This document shows, piece by piece, positions 37,204 through 47,949 of a stretch of 64,000 nucleotides of DNA. This DNA comes from Buxus sempervirens. Taxonomy: Eukaryota; Streptophyta; Magnoliopsida; Buxales; Buxaceae. The notes under the pieces were generated by a model. That model was given only the letters and a program-made list of their open reading frames with translations, was not told where the DNA came from and searched no databases. Location: assembly GCA_947561395.2 (NCBI GenBank), contig OX387186.1:2448835-2512834 (forward strand), written 5' to 3'. The stretch's first letter is position 1; each line of letters opens with the position of its first letter. The position numbers and the translations under genes are program-made.

Positions 37204-38328
37204 AGTTGAAATCCTGTGGATCCTTTATCTAGACTCCTTATGTGGATCCTCCACAAGATTGTGCCATGTGCCCCTTGAAGTATTTAAGAAAATTACATTT
37301 ACACCATTCAAGGCACATGGCACATTTACCTTCTCAAAATATGGTCCTCGAGCTGCTTATGATGCTAGGCTGCCACTCCATTCTAAGGTAGCCTCTATAA
37401 TTGTTGAAAATACGTGGAGTCTCCCTCCTACTCAAACTAATCAACTGATGGAGATTTGGAATGCTATCCAAGGAGTACCAAATGATATGGAAAATGATAG
37501 TATATGTTGGTTGCCATCCTCTTCAGGTAAGTTCACCATCAAACAAACTTACAGTGCCATGATAAGGAATAAGCCAAGAGTTTTTTGGAGACACTTTGTT
37601 TGGTTCAACGGCAATATCCCAAGGCAAGCTTTTGTTTTATGGCTCGCAATTAATGGAGGATTGTTGACACACGATAAACTCTTGAGGCTAAATGTTATCT
37701 CTTCATCTACTTGTGTGCTATGCCATGTAGCAAGTGAAGACTTCAGGCATCTATTTTTTCATTGTCCGTATTCGGCTTCCATATGGGGTGCTGTTATGAG
37801 GAAAAATTGCAAACATCGTCAAGCCCAAAGCTGGGACAGTGATTGGAGATGGGCAAATAGGAAGCTTAGGGGGTTTAGCATCATTACAAGGATTAAGAAA
37901 GCTTCTTTTGCTGCAATGGTATATCATATATGGATGGAGCGAAACAGAAGAATTTTTCAGAACAAGGCAACCACAGAACAGGAGCTTGTGAGGAAGATAG
38001 CCATGGATATGTGCATGAAGTTTAGCACGGCCACCATTTCGGCAAAGGATACTCCACTCCATAGAGAGATAGCGGCTCATTGGGGTCTTGACATCCGTTT
38101 CACACCTTCCAAGTAACTTTGCCTATGTTTGTCATCTTTTGCTTGCTAGGGGCCATGTTTTGGAGGCTTTTTTGAGATTCCCTAGTTTTTTGTTTGCAGG
38201 GATCTGCTTGTATATTTTTGTCTATACTTAATACATCTCTTACTTACTTTCCAAAAAAAGGCACATGGCACAATCTTGTGGAGGATCCACATAAGGAGTT
38301 TAAATAAAGAATCCACAGGATTTCAACT
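37204..38328. mobile_element. Small foldback/MITE-like element split by an L1 insertion
   Basis: Two 69-bp arms, 37204-37272 and 38260-38328, are inverted copies (ends agttgaaatcctgtgga and its complement; inner ends gtgccatgtgcc and ggcacatggcac). Without the LINE the element would be about 177 bp. A target duplication of the foldback itself is not evident, and the arms may extend a little outward with lower similarity. Confidence 0.75.
37324..38258 (+). mobile_element. 5'-truncated L1 LINE with zf-RVT domain and target duplication
   Basis: A 935-bp insert. The open frame from before the insert to 38116 encodes the C-terminal zinc-binding segment of plant L1 reverse transcriptases: FTIKQTYSAM, then IPRQAFVLWLAINGGLLTHD, then CVLCHVASEDFRHLFFHCPYS (a C-x2-C-x7-H-x4-H-C pattern), then YHIWMERNRRIFQN. 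A 3' untranslated stretch and a short poly-A (38253-38259) follow. Direct repeats aggcacatggcac at 37311-37323 and 38259-38271 are the target duplication, made from the inner end of the foldback's right arm. The reading frame is intact over about 260 codons, which points to a fairly young insertion. Confidence 0.85.
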
Positions 38329-38341
38329 CCTCCCACCCTCC

Positions 38342-39510
38342 TTTTTAATTACAAAAAAGCTCTTTAATAAAAAAAAAGGGGGACGTGCCACATCCCCTCT
38401 TTTAAAGAAACAAATTAGATAATTAACAAAGAAAAAAGGATTAAAAGAGGAATAAGATTGAGTGGACCCATTACTAAAAAAAGAGAAAGAGAGAGAGAGC
38501 CGTCCTATCTTTTAGCTAATGTGACAGTGTGGGAAGTTACCACAAGAGAGTTTGGGAAGTAGTTGCTATTTGCATGCCAATCTGCTTAGTGGACTGTTAG
38601 ATAAAATTTCTATAAAAGGGCCATTTGAAACACATATAGGGTGTTGGAAAAAACGTTAGAGAGTTTTGAGATTGAGAAAAAAAACGTGAGAGAGCTTTGA
38701 AGGTCAAGAGCTTTATCTGGAAGAAAAACAGTGCATTGCATAGGAGAAAAGGTAGGGCTAAAGTCATGATTATCTCATCTTTTATTTCTCTGTTATCTTC
38801 TTTAGTTTCTTATTTCTTCTAAATCAAGTTTCGGAGAGTCGGGGATTCTCATTAGGATCATTTAGACTCCATGTCATAATTTAGGTGAAATAAGATATTG
38901 ATGTTTATCTCAATCTTCTCCATTTTCTCTAAATTTTGTAATTTTTCTTCGATTGAATTCCAGAGAGTCGGAGATTCTCATTAGGATCACTTGAACTCCG
39001 TGTTTTAATCGAATTAAAATTAGGGACAAAGAGAATTTTAATTTTCTTCTTCAACTAGATAAATTCGAATGGCCAAGAATTTTAAGGGTATTTTTGGAAG
39101 AATTTATTGGTAACAGTCACTAAAAATTAATTATTTTGATAAAGATTTATTAAAAGTTAAAACTCAAAACTTTGTTGACTGAATCTTAATTATTTTGAAA
39201 AAGTATTAATAAAAATTAATTTTCCCATTCATTTTTTAATAGGATCATGATCCATACATATTACTGGGATCTGGGTTTCATATTTTTGCCTTCAAAATTT
39301 GGTTACAGCTATACCAAAAGCCTTTGCACATATTACTCGGACCTGGGTTATATTTTTTCGGCTTCAAAATCCAGTTACAACTATACCAATAGCCTATCCA
39401 ACGATCAAATTATCAAATTCAACCTGTGCTTGATATATCCTTTTGAGTATTACACTTCTATAAATGGACTGAGTTTTGTTTTTTTGTTTTTCCTTTTCCA
39501 TGCATTAGAG
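38342..39510. other. Intergenic region with a duplicated 40-bp motif
   Basis: It holds a TATA-like ctataaaagg near 38612, a (GA)n run near 38485, and two copies of a motif gagagtcgg(g/a)gattctc plus attaggatca at about 38831-38870 and 38961-38999. The layout (TATA box, then T-rich leader) could be a solo LTR or a promoter, but no ends were found. Confidence 0.4.
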
Positions 39511-39950
39511 GTTAAGGCTGCGTTTGTTTTGATGTAAAAGGTTTTTCTCTGGAAAACATTTTACATCGAAAAATGTTTTCGGGAAATTCAAAGTTTTTCA
39601 ACTGTTTGGATTGATATTGGAAAATAGACTTAAAAATGAGAGTTTTTCATTTTCCTCTGTTTGAAACAAATGAAAAAATCAAAGAAAATGACCTAAATTT
39701 TACTATAACTTGTAGGCTCAAAAAATTTGGATCAATCAAAGTTTCATTAAAAAAATCTATATAAACAATTTAAAAAACTAAAAATTCTAAATTCTAAATA
39801 ATAACTAACAACGTTTTTAGTCAAGTAAAATAAAACCATAGTCACAATTACTGAAAAATAACAATTTCAAATGCCTACATCAATTACTATAAAATAAAGT
39901 ATTAACTAAGACATGTAAGTATTAAAGACAATCTAACAATTAGTGCTCCT

Positions 39951-40622
39951 TCATATCATTTTATTTGGGTCAAATTTCTGCAACCAATATTTACGAAGCC
40001 TTTCATTCTTAGTCAGGAATGCTTGTGCAATGTCTTTGTGTTGCACAAGATAATCAAAAGCTGATGCAAGAAATGTACCCTCAAAGCCTTCAATCTTCAT
40101 TATTTCTTCATATAACACATTAGTAATATAATTGCCAAATAGCTCAGTAATTGCTTTTGCAACTTTTCCAATTTGCATTGCCATTATTTCAATTTTTTAT
40201 TCCATGCCTTTAGAAGAACGCCTTCGCTTTCCATGTTTTCTAACTTCCTTTTCTATCAAATTTTTGGAATGTTGTTGCTTGCCTGTTTGTGTGTCAAATA
40301 TGATATCTTCAATGCCATTAACATCATCAACAAGCTTTTTTTCATCTTCATCACACAATTCAATTGGGGTTTCTGTGTCATAAAAGCTCTTGGTAAAATC
40401 TCCTTTTGCATGATCATCCCCGCACACAAAAGCCATATTCAGAATATTCCTTTGGTTCCGCTTTGATAACTTTAGCATCTTCATCCCATCCAAACCCAGA
40501 ATTATTACGAACTTCTTGTATTTTACTCCATCTCTCTCATTCTTTATTTCACTATTCCTCCCTCTCGATTTTTTTGATTCCATTGAAGCAAAAGCAATAT
40601 CTTCATTATTAGTGACATGCAA
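39951..40622 (-). pseudogene. Decayed PIF/Harbinger ORF1 (Myb/SANT-like) protein
   Basis: The minus-strand frames have the C-terminal half of the Myb/SANT-like protein that accompanies Harbinger transposases: GWDEDAKVIKAEP in a shifted frame near 40480, an acidic linker (ELCDEDEKKLVDD), a basic patch (RKHGKRRRSS), then VLYEEIMKIEGFEGTFLASA and FDYLVQHKDIAQAFL to the stop at 39951. One in-frame stop (about 40187-40195) and at least one frameshift break it, and the DNA-binding Myb half is missing. A sequence like a Harbinger end (aaggctgcgtttg) lies at 39514, but no matching right end was seen. Confidence 0.6.
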
Positions 40623-41640
40623 CTTGTCATATATAAATTAAATTTCATATTACTAATCCAAATTCCATCAATATTTCCCACTTTATTTTGAACTTAAATT
40701 TACTAAATTTATTAACTAAAGAAGGAATTTAATTTAACAAATTTTGACTCCTTTATATAAAAGTTTAAAAGTTTTTTACATTAGTTTTTAATCACATTTG
40801 GTATGTCTATTTTGCTGTTAATATTAATAGTTTTATTTTATATATATTTATTATTTAGGTACAAGTGCACTTTGAAGTTCCAACTAATATGAAGTTTATA
40901 AAATTTTAACTTGATAAACTAACTTGGTAAACAAACCCTCCATGTTATAACCATTTATTTTTTCAAAATTTCAACTAAATATATATGCAATTGATATCTA
41001 CTATTGGTCTCTACTGGTCCTCTTAGTGAAGTTTATGATAAGTTAACGTCCTCTTTCATAATGGTACCATGATGGGTATGGAATGTCCTTATCTAAGAGT
41101 AGTTTAGAATTGTAGGCTATTTGTGTGGAATGTTTTGTATACTTACACGGATAGTTACAAGGTCCGAATTGTAAGGAAATATGTATGAGATGCACCTAAA
41201 TGAAATTGTAGATGCCTGGGGAAAAGTTCTCATCACATATCTTGCATATTACATTCTTGTTACAAATGATTTATACTCTTAAATATCTTATATTTGAATA
41301 TACATATTCCCATATATTGACTTGTTGCATTGGTATTTCATATCTTTATATATTATAATATAATATTTCTTTATTATTTGAGCACTTTGTTTTAAATGTA
41401 CTTTCACTAAGTTTCTTAACTAAAGAAACTATTAGAAAGTTAAATTAACAAATGTTAACTCCTTTATATAAAAGTTCAAAAAACTTTTAATAAAAAAGCT
41501 GCGGCATAATATTCATAATAAAAAAGCTGACGTGGACAATGTTGCGTTTGCGTTAATACCGCATGGTTGGTAACTTGTTTATACCAGCCGATTCCAGCAA
41601 TAAAAAGGGCTCTTGGCTTGCGCAAAGAAATTTTGGATCC
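40623..41640. other. AT-rich intergenic DNA
   Basis: No gene or repeat structure was recognised. It may include the eroded other half of the Harbinger relic. A TATA-like aataaaaagg near 41601 stands 40 bp before the PIF-like insertion at 41644. Before that insertion it would have stood just upstream of the ORF now at 48686. Confidence 0.45.
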
Positions 41641-42426
41641 TTAGGCTGTGTTTGGAAGCTTGGATTTGGAAAGAAAAGAAAAGAAAATGACCAAAAAGTC
41701 TTTTCCTCTGTTTGGTTAAAGGAAAGAAACTCAATTTAAGGAGAAAGGGAAAGAAAATTAGCTCAAAAATTTTCTCTCTCTCGGTACAAAACTTTCTCTC
41801 CAAAAACCTAGGGATTTGGAGAGAAACGAAAACGCGGGCTTCGTCGAAAACTCACGAAGGAAATATCTCTCGGCTCATTCTTCTCAACGTCGAGAGTGAG
41901 CTCTAGAGTTCAACGAAGCGGTCCTTGGGCTTCCTCTCTTCTCACCATCAGGGTGAGCTCTGGAGTTGCTGTTGGTATCTGGAGCTCGGAACCCGGCCTC
42001 TGTGGTGACTACTTCTTGTTCTACTGGTAGAGCGGCTGCCACTAGCTCGGGTTTGAAGTTCTTTGACGTGAGGACAGGGAAGAGAAGGAACGGCTTTAAT
42101 GGATTTAGGGTTTCTAATCCCCCCTATTAGGGCTTCAGCAGGATGGAGTGGAGAAAGTGTTGATGGAGGAGGACGAGAAGGGGAGGGGAGAGCTTTTGGA
42201 GGTTCGGCCATGGAGGTCACCACCTTCAATCAGGGATTCGATGATGCGAAACACCAATTGTCGAGTGTATCTTTGGGCCATTTTTCTTTCTTGTTTTTTT
42301 CTATTGTGGATTTGACAATCCATTGATCGATGTATCAAGGAACAAGGCTCTCAATGGTGGGAATTTCCAAGGAACCCCAATTGGTGTTTCGATGGACAAC
42401 AACCGATTGGCCATTGCATTAATTAG

Positions 42427-43515
42427 TGAAAAACAGGGTTTTGACTCTAATAACACCTAGAGGGGGGTGAATAGGTGAAGCACAGCGGAATAAAAATTCT
42501 ACTAATTAAAAACAAGTTCTTAATTAATAGGCATGCACAAGTCTATAACCAATCACACAAAATTGCAAATAAAGTAAAGAGAGAACACAAGCAATTTTGG
42601 TGACGAAGGGAAAACTCTATGAGAACTCTCACTAGAGAAAAACCCTCCGGGCTATGCAGGAGCCACCTAAAAGATCCAATATGAAAAGAAGACTTACAAC
42701 CTGTAGTTCAGACGACTCAACATCCCTATGCTAGACTCTGCAACTCACAGACTTGAAAGTATCTAAGGAACTCCTCAGATTTGCTCCACAGCAACACTTC
42801 AGAACTCTGAAGATCTTCTCACACGATCACCCAAACGAACTCGCCTGGTATCCGTAGGAACTCCCACGATCAATCTCCCAAACCCGGAACTCCAAGGTAG
42901 AGGAAGGAAGAAGAAAAGAAAGGTTTTATGGCTCAAAAGATGAAAACCTAGAAGAAGGGTTTTCAGAAGAGAAAAGGATATTTAGGGCTTCTAAAACGTG
43001 GCTCTCTTAGGTTTAGAAGGTCCCTAATCCTATTTAAAGGTTCCCCAAAAAGTTTCAAGTCAATCCGAATTGAAACGAGTAAGTTATGTAATTTTTCGTA
43101 ACTTTTCGGAAATTTTGCTGTTTGAACGTTCGAACGCTCAGCAAACGTTCAGCAAACGTTGGCCTTTAAAACTTGAACGTTCGAACGGACAGAGAACGTT
43201 GGTCGAACGCTAGCCTCGGGTTTCTCTGCAGAACATGAACGTTCGAACGCTCAGCAAACGTTCAGCAAACGTTGCTCTCGGGTTTGTCTGCAGAACATGA
43301 ACGTTCGAACGCTCAGCAAACGTTCAGCAAACGTTGCTCTCCAGAAATTGAACGTTCGAACGGACAGAGAACGTTGATCAAACGTTGGGCATAACTTCTT
43401 CAATTTGACTCCGATTTTGACGCCGTTTGAACCATGACTTCTTGAACTCAAACTAAACATTCTAAACACACTTTTTGGCACTGAATAAAGCCAAACTAAA
43501 ATATTAAACCTAACA
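42427..43515 (-). repeat. 3' LTR of the Copia-type element
   Basis: 1,089 bp, equal in length to the other LTR, with no difference noticed on reading. It contains the same array of GAACGTTCGAACG units (43117-43395). Confidence 0.93.
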
Positions 43516-43527
43516 AACTCCCCCTTT
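43516..43527 (-). promoter_or_regulatory. Polypurine tract
   Basis: On the element's strand AAAGGGGGAGTT stands directly before the TGTTAGG start of the 3' LTR, the position where plus-strand DNA synthesis is primed. Confidence 0.85.
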
Positions 43528-45011
43528 GGCTATTCAGTGACAAAACCTATACACAATATAAAAAACAGAGAATCCATGACATTGTGAACCACCAAGCAAT
43601 GTCTTGGATTAAACAAACTCAAACACAACCTATCTACACTAACCTAGATAGACCAAGCTTGAATTTGAAACCTGTAACCTGTAACAACTCAAAGAAAACA
43701 AATACCTTGTGAAACGCATGAGGAATAAAAAAAATAACAATACGCAATTCACATTCAATTCAATCATCAAAGCTCCCCCTTAGAAATACCTACTCCCCCT
43801 TTTTGTCACTGAAATAGACAAAAGGAAACAGAGAAGCCAGAAATACCTACTCCCCAAAGGAAATAGAGAGGCCAAAAACACAAACTCCCCCTCAAAACTT
43901 GACAAGTTTAGAAGAAGCACAAGCATTAACTCAAATGGCTAGAATAGATAACAAAGTGGAAGACTTTAAGGAAGACATACTTAAAAAAAATTCCAGATTT
44001 CACTTAAAAACATCAAGCTTCCAATGAAACCAACTCAACCACATGTAAAAAACACTCTAAAATCATGATGAATCATGCCCCAAGCACTATTTCATAAAAA
44101 CTCAAAATTTTTATATTTTTGAGAACTTTGTCACCCAAAATTCAAGTTTTTACAAAATTTAAAAACAATAATCCGAAATAACTACACAATAATGTAATTA
44201 AATCACCAAGTGTGCTTGCGTGTAAGTGCAAAACCAAATACAACAAGTTTGCCTAAATAGGAACTTGGTAAGGAGGATTTGGCCATTTATCAAGAAATCA
44301 CAATATTACTCAAGTCTCTCTATGAGTTAAAAAGAACTCCCTTCATGAATATTTTAAAGATCTAATCATTATTTTATTGAAATTTTCTCCCCCTGTTTCT
44401 TACAATTCTTTTTGCACAAAGAGTAGTGTTCCTTAAAATATCTGAGTTTACAGCTCATTCCATGGTTATACTCCTTGTGATTCTCTTTTCTTTTTGAACT
44501 CAATATTTGTGGGGTTTACATTTCATCCCAGAGTTCTTTTCATACAACTTTTTTCTTTTAAACAAAAGGGAGAAATTTCTTTTTAACACAAGGTCATATG
44601 CTAGGATCTTTTTAACTTAAGATAGACAAGAGTAAATCAAGGATTGCCTATCCACACACTCACCGAAAAAGAAAAATTAAGCTTGCTTAAATGTATTTGG
44701 GGTGTGTAAGTGAAGTGCAAAACACACTAAGAGATCAATCAACCTTTGTGCATTTATATGAGATCATTGAAATAGATTTTGCAAAACAATTCTTTTAAGC
44801 AATTAATTCTCTCAATATAAAAATGTATTGTTTTCACAAACACATGCTCATGACACAAATCACCAAAATAAAAAGAATAGAAAATCTTTTTGTATTTTTT
44901 CTGAACAATTTTAAATCAAAAAACCAGAAAAATAAAAACAAAAGAAAACATGCATGCAAAGGATAAGATAAGCAATATAAACAGGGCCAATGCATGCAAC
45001 ACAAAACCTAC
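43528..45011 (-). other. Non-coding internal region of the Copia-type element
   Basis: Nearly 1.5 kb between gag and the polypurine tract, AT-rich and without long frames or recognisable pol. It holds repeated CT-rich phrases (ctccccct) near 43780-43890. Such spacers are usual in TR-GAG elements. Confidence 0.7.
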
Positions 45012-46817
45012 TCAAGTAAGAGTAGTCAAATCACTCTTCTTCACCCAAACTTGTTGGTTAGAAGAGGATTTCTTGGTCAAGGACACTAGTTGTTCAGAAA
45101 GAAGCCTAGTTTGTTCAGCTAAAACCTTGACTTGTTTAGACAAATCCACATTGGATTGTCTAGAAGGAGAATTCCAAGATTGAGTAAGCTCTTCTCCTAA
45201 TCTCCAGCAATGAGGTCTTATGTGACCTACAACACCACAGTGATGACAAGTGGGAATGAATTTCTGAGATTGAGATTCCCTATTAAAAGATACCTTAGGT
45301 TTAGACTTTTTGAACTTTTGGTTAGGCCTTTTTGCCTTTTTGGTCTTTGAAGATGAAGGAGCATCCTGAAATCCTAAACCTCTCTTATCAGTCACTGTTT
45401 GATTCATACCAAGCATGTGATCAAGCTTTTGAGAACCAGAAGAGAAGTTTTGCAACAGAAATTTGGAATCTTCTAACTCAGATTTTAGAGACATGTTTTG
45501 AGACTCAAGGGTTTCAATCTTCAACTTCAACTCACCAACATGTGAAGTAGACTCATCCAATTTAACTTGAAGTCCTTCCTTTACAAGTTCTACTTCATTG
45601 AGCTTTTTGAGAAAGACCTTGTTTTGTTTCTTTATTTTCAGGCTTTCATTAAAAAGCTTTTCATAAGCCTCTTCAAGGCTTTCCTCATCTTCAGACTCAC
45701 TTTGAGAACCAATATTATTCTCAAGTTGTGTTGAGTCTTGAAGAGTATTTCCCTCATCACTTCCCACAATAGAAGTGAAGGCCATGTAGTTTGAACCCTC
45801 TTCAGATACAAAGTCCTTCTCATGTTCAGATTCATTCTCACTATCAGACAAGGTAGCATTCATTGCTTTCCCACTTCCCTTACCTTTCAATTTCTTGTAA
45901 GTAGGACATTCAGCTCTTATGTGACCAAACCCTTGGCAACCATGACACTTTATCTGTTGAGTTGTGTTTTCATGAATGTCTTTGGTTTCCCTAGGTTCTT
46001 TCCAAAATTTCCTCTCCTTGCTAGAAGTCCCCCTAGACCATTCATTGCCCTTTTTGTTTTTCCTAATCTTAAACATCTTTCTAAAACTCTTTACAAATTC
46101 GGCAATTCCCTCATCATCCATCTCATCATCAGACTCATTAAAAGTCTTTCCTTTCATGACTCTAAGAGCAATGGATTTGGTCTTTTTGGATTGAGGTAAG
46201 GTAAGCTCATAGGTTTGAATTGATCCTATTAGGTCTTCAACCCTAATTTTATCAATGTCTTTGCTTTCCTCTATGGCTGTTACCTTGGGTATAAACCTCT
46301 CAGGGAGAGACCTAAGGATTTTTCTCACAACTCTGTTTGGAGGAATTTTATCACCAAGGTTAAAACTAGAATTCACTATATCACTGAGTTTGGCATAGAA
46401 CTCATCAAAGGGTTCATCCTCTCCCATCTTCAATTCTTCAAATCTAGTGATAAGCATCTGTAACTTAGAATTTTTTACAAGGACAGTTCCTTCATGAGTG
46501 GTTTCCAGAATTTCCCAAATTTCTCTACCGGTCTCACAAGTGGACACTCGTTTGAACTCATCAATAGAAATTGCACTAAAGAGTGCATTGACAGCTTTAC
46601 TATTGTGGTTGACTTCAATTAACTCTTCCCTAGTGTACTGGCTTGGGTCTTTGGGTTTAATCTCACCATCTATGGTAATAGTGGGTGGAGACCATCCTCT
46701 CTCAACACTTCCCCATACCCTCTCATCAATGGCCTTAAGATAGGCTCTCATACGAACTTTCCAATATGCATAATTACCACCATCAAAGAAGGGTGGGGCA
46801 GAGGAAGACTTGTCCAT
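45012..46817 (-). CDS. Copia gag polyprotein, 601 aa
   Basis: The start chosen is ATG 46817 (MDKSSSAPPFFDGGNYAYWK). The frame is open further upstream, but only through the primer-binding site. The first 210 residues are the UBN2/gag_2 region usual in plant Copia elements (YAYWKVRMRAYLKAID, EIWEILETTHEGT, DEFYAKLSDIVN, KILRSLPERF). Two CCHC zinc knuckles follow: CHGCQGFGHIRAEC in the middle and CHHCGVVGHIRPHC near the end. Between them lies an acidic and coiled-coil-like stretch (ESEDEESLEEAYEKLFNESL). Gag packages the RNA of the element. The frame looks whole. Confidence 0.92.
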   Translation of the reverse strand: MDKSSSAPPFFDGGNYAYWKVRMRAYLKAIDERVWGSVERGWSPPTITIDGEIKPKDPSQYTREELIEVNHNSKAVNALFSAISIDEFKRVSTCETGREIWEILETTHEGTVLVKNSKLQMLITRFEELKMGEDEPFDEFYAKLSDIVNSSFNLGDKIPPNRVVRKILRSLPERFIPKVTAIEESKDIDKIRVEDLIGSIQTYELTLPQSKKTKSIALRVMKGKTFNESDDEMDDEGIAEFVKSFRKMFKIRKNKKGNEWSRGTSSKERKFWKEPRETKDIHENTTQQIKCHGCQGFGHIRAECPTYKKLKGKGSGKAMNATLSDSENESEHEKDFVSEEGSNYMAFTSIVGSDEGNTLQDSTQLENNIGSQSESEDEESLEEAYEKLFNESLKIKKQNKVFLKKLNEVELVKEGLQVKLDESTSHVGELKLKIETLESQNMSLKSELEDSKFLLQNFSSGSQKLDHMLGMNQTVTDKRGLGFQDAPSSSKTKKAKRPNQKFKKSKPKVSFNRESQSQKFIPTCHHCGVVGHIRPHCWRLGEELTQSWNSPSRQSNVDLSKQVKVLAEQTRLLSEQLVSLTKKSSSNQQVWVKKSDLTTLT

Positions 46818-46846
46818 GACTAACAGAGTCAAGGATCTGGTTACCC

Positions 46847-46858
46847 GCTCCGATACCA
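46847..46858 (-). promoter_or_regulatory. Primer-binding site, initiator tRNA-Met type
   Basis: On the element's strand TGGTATCGGAGC lies 2 bp inside the 5' LTR. The usual Copia site is TGGTATCAGAGC, complementary to the 3' end of the initiator methionine tRNA. Confidence 0.9.
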
Positions 46859-46860
46859 AT

Positions 46861-47949
46861 TGAAAAACAGGGTTTTGACTCTAATAACACCTAGAGGGGG
46901 GTGAATAGGTGAAGCACAGCGGAATAAAAATTCTACTAATTAAAAACAAGTTCTTAATTAATAGGCATGCACAAGTCTATAACCAATCACACAAAATTGC
47001 AAATAAAGTAAAGAGAGAACACAAGCAATTTTGGTGACGAAGGGAAAACTCTATGAGAACTCTCACTAGAGAAAAACCCTCCGGGCTATGCAGGAGCCAC
47101 CTAAAAGATCCAATATGAAAAGAAGACTTACAACCTGTAGTTCAGACGACTCAACATCCCTATGCTAGACTCTGCAACTCACAGACTTGAAAGTATCTAA
47201 GGAACTCCTCAGATTTGCTCCACAGCAACACTTCAGAACTCTGAAGATCTTCTCACACGATCACCCAAACGAACTCGCCTGGTATCCGTAGGAACTCCCA
47301 CGATCAATCTCCCAAACCCGGAACTCCAAGGTAGAGGAAGGAAGAAGAAAAGAAAGGTTTTATGGCTCAAAAGATGAAAACCTAGAAGAAGGGTTTTCAG
47401 AAGAGAAAAGGATATTTAGGGCTTCTAAAACGTGGCTCTCTTAGGTTTAGAAGGTCCCTAATCCTATTTAAAGGTTCCCCAAAAAGTTTCAAGTCAATCC
47501 GAATTGAAACGAGTAAGTTATGTAATTTTTCGTAACTTTTCGGAAATTTTGCTGTTTGAACGTTCGAACGCTCAGCAAACGTTCAGCAAACGTTGGCCTT
47601 TAAAACTTGAACGTTCGAACGGACAGAGAACGTTGGTCGAACGCTAGCCTCGGGTTTCTCTGCAGAACATGAACGTTCGAACGCTCAGCAAACGTTCAGC
47701 AAACGTTGCTCTCGGGTTTGTCTGCAGAACATGAACGTTCGAACGCTCAGCAAACGTTCAGCAAACGTTGCTCTCCAGAAATTGAACGTTCGAACGGACA
47801 GAGAACGTTGATCAAACGTTGGGCATAACTTCTTCAATTTGACTCCGATTTTGACGCCGTTTGAACCATGACTTCTTGAACTCAAACTAAACATTCTAAA
47901 CACACTTTTTGGCACTGAATAAAGCCAAACTAAAATATTAAACCTAACA
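46861..47949 (-). repeat. 5' LTR of the Copia-type element
   Basis: 1,089 bp, TG...CA. Read on the element's strand, the first 400 bp (U3) contain five GAACGTTCGAACG units (47551-47829). A TATA-like tttaaatagg follows at 47463-47472, a likely core promoter. Confidence 0.93.

Larger units (their letters stand above)
42427..47949 (-). mobile_element. Copia-type LTR element of the TR-GAG kind, non-autonomous
   Basis: A 5,523-bp element on the minus strand. It has two 1,089-bp LTRs (5' LTR 46861-47949, 3' LTR 42427-43515) with TG...CA ends, a primer-binding site, a gag gene, a polypurine tract and a 5-bp target duplication ATTAG (42422-42426 and 47950-47954). No protease, integrase or reverse transcriptase region is present, so it would depend on another element. 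The LTRs look identical by eye, so the insertion is young. It looks structurally whole for its kind. Confidence 0.93.

Noticed and set aside
38600-39010. Solo LTR with TATA box and repeated leader motif
   Set aside because: No TG...CA ends or target duplication could be found by eye.
42099-42338. Overlapping small ORFs before the PAL piece
   Set aside because: They cross the start of PAL similarity in the wrong frame; possible captured leader DNA but no product.
43251-43481. ORF PKSVFRMFSLSSRSHG, repeated at 47685
   Set aside because: It lies wholly in the LTRs and reads through the palindrome array; its doubling only reflects the two LTR copies.
45332-46743. Plus-strand ORFs opposite gag
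   Set aside because: Antisense shadows of a 601-codon gag frame with clear zinc knuckles.
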